From positions 1,159,335 through 1,223,334 of the forward strand of contig NZ_BMJC01000001.1 of the NCBI RefSeq assembly GCF_014642875.1: a stretch of DNA of 64,000 nt, given 5' to 3'. Below the pieces are notes generated by a model that searched no databases, was not told the origin of the DNA, and was given only the letters and a program-made list of their open reading frames with translations. Each line of letters starts with the position of its first letter. Position 1 is the stretch's first letter. A program made the translations under genes and the position numbers. Shown here one piece after another: positions 33,974 to 43,616 of the stretch. The DNA comes from Puia dinghuensis (GTDB taxonomy: Bacteria > Bacteroidota > Bacteroidia > Chitinophagales > Chitinophagaceae).

Positions 33974-35017
33974 ATGACCTACCGTAGACCGCTATCCCTC
34001 CTGCTGCTGCTTGCTTTTACCGCCTGTTCCCATCACGACAACCCCGCCCCTGCCTCAACGACCACCACTACTACCAGTCCCAATCCATCGGATACCATCA
34101 CCCGTACCACGGCGGGCAGTGACAGCATTTACTGGAAGGTGGCCTGTCCCGCCAATACTGCCGGATTCGATGACATCTGTTTTACCGATACCCTTCACGG
34201 TATTGCCGCAGGCGCCGATAGTTATATCTATACTTCCGCGGATGGCGGCTCCACCTGGACCAAAACCGCATTGGCGCAACGCGGCAACCCGGCCAACGGA
34301 TTGAGGACCCTCTTTTTCCTGACTCCCAGCCAGGGCTATGTGATAGGGGCTAATAATTTTGCGGTGACCACGGATGGCGGCCAGCACTGGACTATAAAAG
34401 GAAGGCCGGACTCCGTCGTCACCAATAGTAGCAAATGGCCAGCCTGTCAATTCCTATCTCCCGCCACCGGCTATCTCAGCACCGGTCTGGGGCTTTATCG
34501 CACCGATGATACGGGTACAACCTGGCACGCCGTGGATGCGGATTCCGTAAACGCCCTGTCTTTTGCCAACTCCAATATGGGGACGGTCTTTTCTTTCCCC
34601 AACAAAGTGAGCACCACCACCGATGGCGGGAATACCTGGCAATCGCTGGGCGCCCTGCCGGCCTCCTCCCTGAATACGGCCTACACCGTCCTCAAATATT
34701 CGGACAACCTCCATGGCTGGTTTATGGACCTTTTCCGGCTTTCCGTTTCGGCCAACGGCGGCGCCACCTGGCAGAACGTCTTCCAGCCCGGCTCCGGCGA
34801 CTATCTCACCGACCTGAAATTGTTGTCCGGGCAGTCGGCCTACCTGGCTTCCGGCCGCAGGCTCTACAAAACAATGGACGGCGGGGTCACCTGGCTGCGG
34901 GAGTATACGCCTGCCATTGCCTCGGGAACAGTGTTCATCAACGAACTCTTCTTTCTCGACGACCACCATGGCTGGGCCTGCGGTACCAATGGCTTTGTCC
35001 TGCGATTTAGTCATTGA
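33974..35017 (+). CDS. Lipoprotein with BNR/Ycf48-like beta-propeller repeats
   Basis: The 347-residue protein starts MTYRRPLSLLLLLAFTACSH, with the lipobox Cys at residue 18. A Thr/Ser/Pro-rich linker follows. Repeated sialidase-like blades then carry the Asp-box-like pattern S/T-x-D-G-G-x-T/H-W (SADGGSTWTK, TTDGGQHWTI, TTDGGNTWQS, MDGGVTWLRE). It is similar to Ycf48-type propellers but not linked here to photosynthesis. It is likely exposed on the outer membrane; the binding partner is unknown. Confidence 0.85.
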   Translation: MTYRRPLSLLLLLAFTACSHHDNPAPASTTTTTTSPNPSDTITRTTAGSDSIYWKVACPANTAGFDDICFTDTLHGIAAGADSYIYTSADGGSTWTKTALAQRGNPANGLRTLFFLTPSQGYVIGANNFAVTTDGGQHWTIKGRPDSVVTNSSKWPACQFLSPATGYLSTGLGLYRTDDTGTTWHAVDADSVNALSFANSNMGTVFSFPNKVSTTTDGGNTWQSLGALPASSLNTAYTVLKYSDNLHGWFMDLFRLSVSANGGATWQNVFQPGSGDYLTDLKLLSGQSAYLASGRRLYKTMDGGVTWLREYTPAIASGTVFINELFFLDDHHGWACGTNGFVLRFSH

Positions 35018-35108
35018 CGCACTTCCAGGTGATTTCCACAAACAAAAATAGCGGGTGCCAGCCTGTGGAATGCCGCAATGCGGGTGTCTCATTAAAAACA
35101 TCCCGCTC

Positions 35109-35945
35109 ATGGACCTCCAACAAATACCCCAGGCCGACCTGCTCGATATTCTCTTCGACGGTCGCAACAAAGACTACGGTGCCTACGATCTGCGCAAGAC
35201 CTATAACAACCGGCTGAGCCGGTCTATCCTCACCACGCTCGCGATTTGTCTGCTCTTATTCATCGGCTACACCGTGGCCGGGAAGATGCACCACTCTACC
35301 TCACGCCCTAATGTAACCGAAGTTTACCTGGCCGCAGTCGATCCCCCCGCCTTGAAGAAAGAGCTACCGCTGACGATACCGAAACCAGCGCATGTGACGC
35401 CGCCCGCCCCAACCATCCGCATCGTCACCACGAAGATCGTACCCGACGACCAGGTGAGACCCGAAGACAAGCCTCAGCCCACAGAGGTCCCCGACAATGC
35501 CCATATAGCGGCAGTCACCAATCTGAATGCAACGGGTGATGACGTTGCACGACCACTCTCTAATGACAATGGCGCCGGCCCGGGCACAGGGGTTATCGAA
35601 AAACCAGTGGCAAAAGACAACATGGAAGATGGAATTGTGGATATCGTTCAGATCGAATCCAGCTACAAGGGAGGTATGGCCGCCTGGCAGCGTTTCCTGT
35701 TAAAGAATTTTCGCGTACCGCAGGCTACCGAAGACCAAAGTGGTGATGTGACAGTCGTCGTCCGCTTCATCGTCGACAAAGAAGGAAACGTCAGCAATGT
35801 CGAAGCCATTAGCGGACCCGCGGAGTTACAAAAAGAGGCCGTCCGCGTCATCAGGCTCAGCGGCAAATGGGAGCCTGCCATCCAGAATGGTCGAAAAGTA
35901 AAATCCTACAAGACCCAACCCATCACTATTCACTGGGAGAATTAA
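35109..35945 (+). CDS. tonB: Energy transducer TonB
   Basis: The 279-residue protein starts MDLQQIPQADLLDILFDGRN and contains the Bacteroidota TonB hallmark NKDYGAYDLRKTYNNRL. One membrane helix (about 36-57) and a Pro-rich periplasmic spacer follow. The C-terminal TonB domain (about 190-278) reads VVVRFIVDKEGNVSNVEAIS and YKTQPITIHWEN. It energises TonB-dependent outer-membrane receptors such as the SusC-like proteins and the receptor at 39971. The start was chosen at the conserved N-terminus, 18 codons inside the open frame. It overlaps the convergent gene by 20 bp. Confidence 0.9.
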   Translation: MDLQQIPQADLLDILFDGRNKDYGAYDLRKTYNNRLSRSILTTLAICLLLFIGYTVAGKMHHSTSRPNVTEVYLAAVDPPALKKELPLTIPKPAHVTPPAPTIRIVTTKIVPDDQVRPEDKPQPTEVPDNAHIAAVTNLNATGDDVARPLSNDNGAGPGTGVIEKPVAKDNMEDGIVDIVQIESSYKGGMAAWQRFLLKNFRVPQATEDQSGDVTVVVRFIVDKEGNVSNVEAISGPAELQKEAVRVIRLSGKWEPAIQNGRKVKSYKTQPITIHWEN

Positions 35946-36792
35946 GCGGCTCCCCCGAAGCGTTGGCCTTACCGGATTGCCCGTCGGCAGTACCGGCCGG
36001 CTTCATCGACCGGTCCAGCTCCTGGTAAATAGCAAGCAACTGCTGGCTGCTGGCCTGCAATTTGTTCACCAGCTCATCTATCTTCCGGCGTTCGGCCACC
36101 AGCTGTCCTTCTAATTGATCGATATAGGCCTGTTTTTCCTGCAACAAGTGTCCGGTGCGCAGCTGTATCTCCTCCAGTTGCAGCAACCGGTTCTTGTTTT
36201 CCCGGCCATCGAGCTCAAGCTGATGAAAGATTTTTATCCGGTTATCCAACTGTTGCTGCAGAAAGGCAATATGCTGGTTCTTTTCTTCCAGCATATCCGG
36301 GTAGGATGCCTGCTCCACTTCGGATAGCGGCCCCTCCTTACCACTTTCCGGCGTCTCCCCGGCCGGCCGCACCCCGCTCTCCAGCAGGTCCTGGTACTTC
36401 TTTTCGGTACGAGATAGCTCTTCCTTCAATTCCTCGTAGCGCCTATCCGCCATATCGCGATACTGCTCATATTTCTCCTTCATCCAGAGGATGCCCTTAT
36501 AAATTTTCTCCCTGTCTTCGGGCTCTTCCGCTTCTCCTTTAGGAGCCTGGCTTCCCTCTTCACGGGCCTCCCGCCCGTTGCCGGTCATTTTTGCGGCAGC
36601 CAGCAGACCTTCCGATCCTTCAAGGCCCTCGAAAGAAAGTAATAATTCCAAATCTTCCGGCAGCCGTCGCTTGCGACGGTAGTGCAGGAAAGTAGTCACC
36701 AGCATGGACACGATCACCAAAGGGATGAAGATCCATAGAAGGATACGCAGAAATTGCCCGAACTCATACAGGCTGATAAGTAGTAGCGACAT
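35926..36792 (-). CDS. Membrane-anchored coiled-coil protein of unknown function
   Basis: The 288-residue protein starts MSLLLISLYEFGQFLRILLW with one N-terminal helix (about 12-36) and a basic RRKRR stop-transfer. A charged Glu/Lys/Gln-rich region follows that is almost entirely predicted coiled coil (about 95-265), then a low-complexity tail. Similar proteins appear next to tonB in related genomes, as I recall, but have no known function. It is convergent with tonB, whose stop it overlaps. Confidence 0.78.
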   Translation of the reverse strand: MSLLLISLYEFGQFLRILLWIFIPLVIVSMLVTTFLHYRRKRRLPEDLELLLSFEGLEGSEGLLAAAKMTGNGREAREEGSQAPKGEAEEPEDREKIYKGILWMKEKYEQYRDMADRRYEELKEELSRTEKKYQDLLESGVRPAGETPESGKEGPLSEVEQASYPDMLEEKNQHIAFLQQQLDNRIKIFHQLELDGRENKNRLLQLEEIQLRTGHLLQEKQAYIDQLEGQLVAERRKIDELVNKLQASSQQLLAIYQELDRSMKPAGTADGQSGKANASGEPLNSPSE

Positions 36793-37027
36793 GATCGAGA
36801 GGTTTAGGTAAAATTCTCTCAATATTGATATACAGAAACTTACAGTTAGAAAAAAGAATCGGTTCGATTCTGCGGTGCGGGTAGGCGGGAAAAGTTAAAG
36901 AAGCAATATTCACGCCAAAAAAGCAGGTATTGACCGACAGCAAAAATGCCGGATTGCCGCCTATCTAAAAGCCGGGAGGAGCAGGGGATTTTAGCACAAA
37001 TTTGGTACTCAACCAATCATAAAAACT

Positions 37028-37423
37028 ATGTCAATCATGAGCAAAAAAATCATCGCTTGCGCAACCCTGGTCATAGCGCTTTTCACCGTCACCTCCACCT
37101 TTGCCCAGGATGGACGGATGCCGGATACGGCCGCCATGCGCCAACGCCAGGAAGCCATGTTAGCCAAGATGAAGACCGATCTCAATCTTACCCAGACACA
37201 GGCAGATTCCGTCAAAGCCATTATGTGGGAATTCGGGGCCAAAAGGCGGGCAATCTTCATGGACCCGGCCAACCAGGGCATGAGCCGGGAAGACCGGATG
37301 GCCAAAATGCAACCCCTCAACGAAGCCATGAACGCCCGGCTGCAGGCTGCGCTCGGCGCCGACCTCTTTAAGAAATACCAGGACTGGCAACAGCAGAATC
37401 GCCCTCAACGTCCTAATCAATAA
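37028..37423 (+). CDS. Small periplasmic Spy/CpxP-like protein
   Basis: The 131-residue protein has a signal peptide (ending TSTFAQ, about residue 26) and a helical mature domain rich in Met, Gln and Arg. It has the LTxxQADSVKAIM pattern (LNLTQTQADSVKAIMWEFG) seen in LTxxQ-motif proteins of the Spy/CpxP group. It is probably a periplasmic stress or metal-related helper protein. An alternative start is the ATG at 37037 (MSKKIIACATL). Confidence 0.72.
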   Translation: MSIMSKKIIACATLVIALFTVTSTFAQDGRMPDTAAMRQRQEAMLAKMKTDLNLTQTQADSVKAIMWEFGAKRRAIFMDPANQGMSREDRMAKMQPLNEAMNARLQAALGADLFKKYQDWQQQNRPQRPNQ

Positions 37424-37484
37424 AAAGAAAGGGAGTGTCAGCTCCCTTCCCCCCGGCAAAGTCCCTTTGCCGGACATGATGCGG

Positions 37485-37528
37485 AAAAAAGGCCGGCCCT
37501 ACTTTTCCTGATTGGGCCGGTCTTTTTT
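37485..37528. terminator. Bidirectional terminator between the Spy-like gene and glnS
   Basis: A stem of about 15 bp (37485-37499 with 37514-37528, one G-T pair) has an A-run on one side and TCTTTTTT on the other. It serves both convergent genes. The upstream string GGACATGATGCGG and the loop CTACTTTTC match the 70-bp repeat at 31601. Two more hairpins (GGGAG/CTCCC near 37431 and GGCAAAG/CTTTGCC near 37455) precede it. Confidence 0.85.
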
Positions 37529-39193
37529 CTTCTCTTTCTCCCAAGTATCCCGCAAAGTCGTCGTCCGGTTGAAAATGAGTTTCTCTTCCGAACTGTCCTT
37601 ATCGAGATAAAAATACCCTTTCCGGAGGAATTGGTAATGTTCGTTGAATTTCGCATCCCGCAGCGCCGGCTCTGCATACGCCGCCGGCAACACCTGCAGG
37701 GAGTCGGGGTTGATATACTCCGAAAAGTCGGCTTCTTCATTGGCCGGGTCATCCACCCGGAACAGCCGGTCGTATAGCCGCACCTCCGCAGTGATGGCAT
37801 GCGGGATACTCACCCAGTGGATGGTCGCCTGAACTTTTATATTGGACTGCGCCCCGCCACTCTTGCTCTCCGGCAGATGCGAACATCTCAGCTCCGTGAT
37901 CTTTCCCGCAGCATCCTTTATCACTTCATCGCACTTTATGACATAGGCGCTCTTCAGCCTCACCATCTGCCCCGGCGACAGCCGGAAGAATTTCTTTGGC
38001 GGATGCTCCATAAAATCCTCATTCTCGATATATAATTCGCGGCTAAAGGGCACCTTGCGATGACCCGTGGCGGCGTCTTCGGGGTTGTCTTCGCTCGGCA
38101 GCCACTCTTCCTCCTGCTCATAGTTGGTGATCACCACCTTCAACGGATCGAAGACCACCATGCGCCGAAGCGCAACTTTATTAAGGTGTTCACGCACACA
38201 AAATTCCAGCAGGGATACATCGATGAGATTCTCCCGTTTCTGCACGCCGATCTTGTCCGCAAACATACGGATGCTCTCGGGTGTATAGCCCCGGCGGCGA
38301 AGTCCCGAAATGGTCGGCATCCGGGGATCATCCCAACCGGTGACGTACCCCTTATTGACCAGCTGCAACAGCTTCCGCTTGCTCATCACCGTATAGTTGA
38401 GGTTCAGCCGCGCAAACTCATACTGGCGGGAAGGATAGATCTCCAGCTTCTCGATAAACCAATCATACAGCGGCCGGTGCGACACGAACTCGAGTGTACA
38501 GATAGAATGCGTGATATGCTCGATGGAGTCGCTTTGCCCATGCGCAAAATCATACATCGGGTAGATGCACCAGGCATCCCCCGTACGATGATGATGGGCA
38601 TGTTTGATGCGATACATGATAGGGTCGCGCAGCTGCATATTCGGGGCACTCATATCTACCTTCGCCCGGAGCACTCTTTCTCCGTCCCGGTATTTACCCG
38701 CCCGCATGTCCCTGAACAGTTGCAGGTTTTCCTCCACCGTCCGGTTACGATAGGGACTCGCGGTTCCTGCCTCCGTAGGCGTACCCTTCATCAGGGCAAT
38801 GTCTTCGGCCGAACTGTCATCCACATAGGCAAGGCCCTTGCCAATGAGGTCCTCTGCAAACAGATATAATTGCTCGAAATAATCGGAAGCATAAAATTCA
38901 TTCGCCCATTCAAAACCCAGCCAGCGGATGTCCTCTTTGATACTTTCCACATATTCAGTATCTTCCGTGACGGGATTGGTGTCGTCAAACCGCAGATTGG
39001 TCTTGCCGCCATACTTCTGCGCAAGGCCGAAATTGAGAACGATGGATTTGGAGTGACCGATATGGAGATAGCCGTTCGGCTCCGGGGGAAAACGAGTAAG
39101 GATGCTTTTGTACTTCCCGGCCGCCAAATCTTCTTCCACAATCTCTTCCAGGAAATTGAGGGACTTTTCTTCTTCTTTCTTAATTTCTTCCAT
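37499..39193 (-). CDS. glnS: Glutaminyl-tRNA synthetase
   Basis: The 564-residue class I synthetase has the HIGH-type motif in RFPPEPNGYLHIGHSKS, NLRFDDTNPVTED, and the KMSKS-type VMSKRKLLQLV. The GlnRS anticodon-binding beta-barrels follow (RLSPGQMVRLKSAYVIKCDE). It charges tRNA-Gln with glutamine in the cytosol. I chose ATG 39193 (MEEIKKEEEKSLNFLEEIVE); the open frame runs 52 codons further back into yggS-side sequence without homology. It follows yggS by 38 bp. Confidence 0.95.
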   Translation of the reverse strand: MEEIKKEEEKSLNFLEEIVEEDLAAGKYKSILTRFPPEPNGYLHIGHSKSIVLNFGLAQKYGGKTNLRFDDTNPVTEDTEYVESIKEDIRWLGFEWANEFYASDYFEQLYLFAEDLIGKGLAYVDDSSAEDIALMKGTPTEAGTASPYRNRTVEENLQLFRDMRAGKYRDGERVLRAKVDMSAPNMQLRDPIMYRIKHAHHHRTGDAWCIYPMYDFAHGQSDSIEHITHSICTLEFVSHRPLYDWFIEKLEIYPSRQYEFARLNLNYTVMSKRKLLQLVNKGYVTGWDDPRMPTISGLRRRGYTPESIRMFADKIGVQKRENLIDVSLLEFCVREHLNKVALRRMVVFDPLKVVITNYEQEEEWLPSEDNPEDAATGHRKVPFSRELYIENEDFMEHPPKKFFRLSPGQMVRLKSAYVIKCDEVIKDAAGKITELRCSHLPESKSGGAQSNIKVQATIHWVSIPHAITAEVRLYDRLFRVDDPANEEADFSEYINPDSLQVLPAAYAEPALRDAKFNEHYQFLRKGYFYLDKDSSEEKLIFNRTTTLRDTWEKEKKKDRPNQEK

Positions 39194-39231
39194 GCGCGAA
39201 TTTACGGCTTCCCGCCGACCCTGCCAAAGCG

Positions 39232-39885
39232 TTAGCCGCGGCTCCCAAACAGCAGACTCCCGATCCTCACCATCGTACTGCCTTCTTTTACAGCCAATTG
39301 ATAGTCCCCACTCATCCCCATGGAAAGGATGCCGTCCGCCGGGAACCACCGGTCGAGCAAAACTTTTAGCCCCCTGAACTCGGCACTCACGGCGGAGACA
39401 TCATCCGTATTGGAAGCCATCCCCATCAATCCCCGGATGCGGACATGCGCCCACTCATCCGCCGCGCCCCGCACGGTCTCCATCACCTGCTCCAATTCTC
39501 CGGCATCGAATCCATACTTCGTTTCCTCCCGGGCAATATGCACCTGTAACAGCACATCCACTACCCTCCCCGCTTTGGCGGCCTGGCGGTCGATCTCTTT
39601 CAACAACCGGAGGCTGTCTACTCCATGGATCAGATAGACAAAAGAAATAATATACTTCACCTTGTTGGACTGAAGGTGACCGATAAAATGCCAGCGGACG
39701 TCGGCCGGCAGTTGTTGTTGCTTCTCCGTCAGCTCCTGTACATAGTTCTCACCAAAATCTCTTTGCCCTTCGCTATAAAGTGCTAAAATAGTTGAAACGG
39801 GTTTTGTCTTCGAAACCGCTACCAGCGTGATTTCCACACCCAATTCCTTCCGTATCTCCCAATAGGCCTCCCTGTTTATCGACAT
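39232..39885 (-). CDS. YggS/PLPBP-family pyridoxal phosphate-binding protein
   Basis: The 217-residue protein has the YggS motifs: PLP lysine in LVAVSKTKP, RDFGENYVQELTEK, WHFIGHLQSNKVK, HIAREETKYGF, and IRIGSLLFGSRG-like end (VRIGSLLFGSRG). It has an alanine racemase-like barrel without a catalytic racemase role, and it acts in PLP homeostasis. It is the first gene of a yggS-glnS pair. Confidence 0.95.
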   Translation of the reverse strand: MSINREAYWEIRKELGVEITLVAVSKTKPVSTILALYSEGQRDFGENYVQELTEKQQQLPADVRWHFIGHLQSNKVKYIISFVYLIHGVDSLRLLKEIDRQAAKAGRVVDVLLQVHIAREETKYGFDAGELEQVMETVRGAADEWAHVRIRGLMGMASNTDDVSAVSAEFRGLKVLLDRWFPADGILSMGMSGDYQLAVKEGSTMVRIGSLLFGSRG

Positions 39886-39958
39886 GTTAAATAGGTTTAA
39901 CGCGAAGATACCTACACGAGCGGTAATAGCTGCCGTTCGCCTTCTTGCTAAATCGATT

Positions 39959-39966
39959 TAATTTTG
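39959..39966 (+). promoter_or_regulatory. Promoter -7 element almost touching the receptor start
   Basis: TAATTTTG matches TAnnTTTG and ends only 4 bp before the GTG start at 39971. If this is the active promoter, the transcript would be leaderless or nearly so. Confidence 0.55.
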
Positions 39967-39970
39967 TCGC

Positions 39971-42382
39971 GTGAAACACTACATATCTACCCTGCTCATC
40001 TTTTTTCCATTCTTCGCCGTCGCCCAGGTCAGGCCACAACAACATAGTCTTTCCACTCTCACCGGTAAGGTGATCGATGGCGACACCAAACAACCCATTC
40101 AATCGGCCACGATCGTTCTGCTTCGAAAAGACTCTTCCGTAGCCGCGCAGGTCATCAGCCAGCCCGACGGGGATTTTACGTTAAAGAACCTGCCGGAAGA
40201 TCCCTATATCCTACAGATCACCGTCGTCGGTTACCAGCCTATTTACCGGCCCATCCCCGGCGGTCATCGTACAGCCGGTACGCCTTTGAATACCGGCACC
40301 ATCCGGTTGAAGCCTGTCGCTGCCCAGATGCAAGAGGTGGCGGTGGTAGCGCAACGGCCCGTATTCCGCACCGAGATAGATAAAAAAGTATTTAATGTCG
40401 ATCAGAGCCTGGCCAGCAAGGGCGGTACAGCACAGGATGCCCTGCGGCAGGTACCCACACTCAACGTCGACGCAACGGGAAATGTCACGCTCCGCAACGG
40501 GTCGCCAACCATCCTGCTGGATGGCAAGCAAACCCAGCTTACCCTCGACCAGATCCCCGCAGATCAGATCCAGAGCATCGAGGTGATGCCCAACCCCTCT
40601 GCTAAATATGATGCGCAAGGCAACCATGGCATCGTCAATATCGTGATGAAACGCAACCGTAAGCCCGGTATGAACGGTTCGTTAACCGGTGTCGGCAGCA
40701 CGCTCGGCGAGACCTATGGCTTCGCCAACCTCAGCGTCTACAAACACAAATGGAATTTCACGTTCAACGGAATGGCGCACGGCCACCGGTCGCTGGCCAA
40801 TACCACGACCACATACCACGATCTCCTTTCCAATACAACGGCGGTGCAGCACGGTCATTCCGTGACCATCGGGCCCTTCCAGAGCCTGCGGCTGGGCGTG
40901 GATTATAACATGGACGCACACAATACTTTCAGCCTGTCCGGTCATGTCGGGTTCGGCTATCACCCCACCGGTGGCTCACAGACCACCGATTACCTGGGCA
41001 AAGGAGGTGTGCTCGACACTATAGGTTCCCGCGGTACCTACAACGCCGATCGCTTCGTCTTCACCCACAGCAACTTCGACTACGCACATACGTTCGACAA
41101 ATCAGGCGAGAAACTGACGGCCAGCGCAGCCCTCGAAACATATCACGGCAACGACCACGGCAATTATTCCTTTCAATACCTGGATAAAGGCGGTGCAGCC
41201 CTCGGCAACCCCTATCTCCAGCAATACCGGGGCTTCGGCAGTGCCCACAACCTTACCCTCCAATCCGATTATACCGACCCCCTGCAGGACGGAAAAGCAA
41301 AACTCGAGGCCGGCGTAAAGACGATACTCCATGGCAGCCGCAGCTTCCAGGATTTCGAGGATGATAGTGCCCAACGTTATGTCATCAACCCCAACGCCAG
41401 CTACAACTACAGCTACGACAACAATACCTATGCGGCCTATACCAGCTTTAGCCAACAGCTGGGCGCATTCAGCTATATGGCCGGCCTGCGTTTCGAGAAA
41501 TACGATTATACGGGCCACCTGCTCGACAACAACACCAGCTTCGGCTACCACCAGAATGGCCTGTATCCCAGCGTGTATCTGACCGAGAAATTCGACGACA
41601 ACAACGATCTGCATCTCAACTTTTCGCGCCGTGTCAACCGCCCGCAGTGGTGGCAGATCACCCCGCGAATAAATTATTCCAACCCGCTGAATCCCCAGGC
41701 AGGTAATCCCAATATCAGGCCGGAGAATACGAACCTCTTCGAGCTGGCATATAATACACAGTTGTCCTCCATCGGGCTCAACACCACCCTATACGTAAAG
41801 AACACACTCGACCCGATGATGGCCTACAACAAGCCCATATCATCCACATCGAACGATACCCTGCTCAGCACCTATGAGAACGGCAACTACAGCAACACCT
41901 ATGGGGCGGAGGTCATTGCGAGGATACCCATAACCAAATGGTGGAATACGACGACCAACTTCAACCTCTTCGAAACCGATATCAATGCGGACAACCTGTC
42001 CCAGGGACTTTCCAACTCCGGTTTCAGCTGGTTTGCCAAGCTCAACTCCGACATGAAGCTGTTTCGGCTCTATACACTGCAGCTGACAGGCAACTACAAT
42101 GCCGCCAACGTGATCGCGCAGGGCAAGGTGCTCGCCTCCGGTGGCATGGACGCAGCCGTCAAACGGGAATTCCTCCGACACAACGCCGGCACGCTCGTGC
42201 TCAGCCTGTCGGATATCTTCAATACGCAGCGCAGCCGCATCGACACGTATTCGTCGGGCGTCTTCTTCCAGGACGCCATCACCAAACCGGAGACGCGGGT
42301 GCTAAAGGTGAGCTTTATGTTTTCTTTCGGGAAAGAGCTGAATGGCGAACGCCACAAGGCTACTTTAGAATCGAACGGCTGA
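39971..42382 (+). CDS. TonB-dependent outer-membrane beta-barrel receptor
   Basis: The 803-residue protein has a signal peptide (MKHYISTLLIFFPFFAVAQ), a carboxypeptidase-like regulatory domain (about 28-110, LTGKVIDGDTKQPIQSATI), a plug (DALRQVPTLNVDATGNVTLR; then IQSIEVMPNPSAKYDAQGNH), and a large beta-barrel ending in VSFMFSFGKEL. It belongs to the OMP_b-brl_3-type receptors without a SusD partner. The ligand is unknown. The start is GTG, chosen because the signal peptide begins there. It overlaps the convergent acyl-CoA dehydrogenase by 23 bp. Confidence 0.88.
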   Translation: MKHYISTLLIFFPFFAVAQVRPQQHSLSTLTGKVIDGDTKQPIQSATIVLLRKDSSVAAQVISQPDGDFTLKNLPEDPYILQITVVGYQPIYRPIPGGHRTAGTPLNTGTIRLKPVAAQMQEVAVVAQRPVFRTEIDKKVFNVDQSLASKGGTAQDALRQVPTLNVDATGNVTLRNGSPTILLDGKQTQLTLDQIPADQIQSIEVMPNPSAKYDAQGNHGIVNIVMKRNRKPGMNGSLTGVGSTLGETYGFANLSVYKHKWNFTFNGMAHGHRSLANTTTTYHDLLSNTTAVQHGHSVTIGPFQSLRLGVDYNMDAHNTFSLSGHVGFGYHPTGGSQTTDYLGKGGVLDTIGSRGTYNADRFVFTHSNFDYAHTFDKSGEKLTASAALETYHGNDHGNYSFQYLDKGGAALGNPYLQQYRGFGSAHNLTLQSDYTDPLQDGKAKLEAGVKTILHGSRSFQDFEDDSAQRYVINPNASYNYSYDNNTYAAYTSFSQQLGAFSYMAGLRFEKYDYTGHLLDNNTSFGYHQNGLYPSVYLTEKFDDNNDLHLNFSRRVNRPQWWQITPRINYSNPLNPQAGNPNIRPENTNLFELAYNTQLSSIGLNTTLYVKNTLDPMMAYNKPISSTSNDTLLSTYENGNYSNTYGAEVIARIPITKWWNTTTNFNLFETDINADNLSQGLSNSGFSWFAKLNSDMKLFRLYTLQLTGNYNAANVIAQGKVLASGGMDAAVKREFLRHNAGTLVLSLSDIFNTQRSRIDTYSSGVFFQDAITKPETRVLKVSFMFSFGKELNGERHKATLESNG

Positions 42383-43514
42383 TCACGATACGCTGCACTT
42401 CGCTGGTGCCTTCATAGATCTGCGTGATCTTTGCATCCCGCATCAGCCTTTCAACGTGGTATTCCTTCACATACCCATATCCGCCATGGATCTGCACGGC
42501 CTCCGTCGTCGTCCACATCGCTGTCTCTGAAGCAAAAACCTTGGCCATGGACGAGCTGAGAGAATAATCCAGGTGCTGGTCTTTCTCCCACGCAGCCCGC
42601 ATACAGAGCAGCCTCGCCGCCTCGATACGGGTGGCCATATCCGCCAGCTTGAACTGGATGGCCTGGTGCTGGGCTATCTCTTTCCCAAAGGCCTTGCGTT
42701 CTTTCGAGTAGGCCAGTGCTAATTCATAAGCGCCGCTGGCAATACCCAGGGCCTGCGAGGCGATGCCGATGCGCCCGCCGGCCAGCACCTTCATCGCAAA
42801 GGTGAAGCCAAACCCATCCTCGCCGATACGGTTCTCCTTTGGCACCCGGACGTCATTGAATAGTATGCTATGTGTATCGCTGCCCCGGATGCCCAGCTTG
42901 TTCTCTTTTGCACCGACGACAACCCCGGGCCAGTTCTTTTCGACGATCAATGCATTGATCCCGCGGCTACCCTTGGAAGCATCGGTCTGCGCCATCACCA
43001 GGTAGACGGAAGCGGAATTCCCATTCGTGATCCAGTTCTTCGTACCATTCAGCAAATAATAGTCACCCTTATCTTCGGCAGTAGTGCGTTGCGACGTGGC
43101 ATCGCTCCCCGCCTCGGGCTCACTTAAAAGAAAAGCGCCGATGTAGAGTTGGCCATCCTTCTTGCCCTGGGCAAGAGGGGTCAGGTAGTTGTGCTTCTGC
43201 GCCTTCGTGCCATAGGTGTCAAGCCCCCAGCAGACAAGACTGTTATTGACACTCATACACACGCTGGTGCTGGCGTCGATCTTGCTGATCTCTTCCATGG
43301 CCAGAACATAGCTCACCGTATCCATCCCCGAGCCGCCATAGGCGGGGTCAACCATCATCCCCATGAATCCGAGGTCAGCAAGCTTAATGACCTGTTCCTT
43401 TGGAAATTTTTGGTGTTCGTCCCTTTCTATCACGCCCGGGAGGCATTCGGTGCGGGCAAAGTCACGGGCAGCCTTCTGGATCATCAGGTGTTCTTCCGAC
43501 AATTGAAAATGCAT
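42360..43514 (-). CDS. Acyl-CoA dehydrogenase
   Basis: The 384-residue flavoprotein has the family motifs FLLSEPEAGSDATSQRTTAE (FAD/substrate loop), GTKNWITNGNSASVYLVMAQ, FAMKVLAGGRIGIASQALG, and the C-terminal VQIHGGYGYVKEYHVERLMRD with YEGTSEVQ just after it. The catalytic Glu is probably that of YEGTSE. It introduces the alpha-beta double bond into an acyl-CoA and passes electrons to ETF; the profile suggests a short-chain enzyme. A promoter with -7 and -33 boxes lies just upstream. Confidence 0.93.
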   Translation of the reverse strand: MHFQLSEEHLMIQKAARDFARTECLPGVIERDEHQKFPKEQVIKLADLGFMGMMVDPAYGGSGMDTVSYVLAMEEISKIDASTSVCMSVNNSLVCWGLDTYGTKAQKHNYLTPLAQGKKDGQLYIGAFLLSEPEAGSDATSQRTTAEDKGDYYLLNGTKNWITNGNSASVYLVMAQTDASKGSRGINALIVEKNWPGVVVGAKENKLGIRGSDTHSILFNDVRVPKENRIGEDGFGFTFAMKVLAGGRIGIASQALGIASGAYELALAYSKERKAFGKEIAQHQAIQFKLADMATRIEAARLLCMRAAWEKDQHLDYSLSSSMAKVFASETAMWTTTEAVQIHGGYGYVKEYHVERLMRDAKITQIYEGTSEVQRIVISRSILK

Positions 43515-43542
43515 GTGGGCTAATAATTTGATTTTATTGCCC

Positions 43543-43570
43543 CAAAAATAATAGAAAGTTGTTTAACAAA
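43543..43570 (-). promoter_or_regulatory. Promoter of the acyl-CoA dehydrogenase gene
   Basis: The reverse strand has -33 TTTG (43570-43567), a 16-bp spacer and -7 TATTTTTG (43550-43543), with the start codon 28 bp downstream. Confidence 0.6.
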
Positions 43571-43616
43571 CTAACGATAGTTAGTATTTTCGCAGAAAGG
43601 CTTGTGGAAAGGTAGC

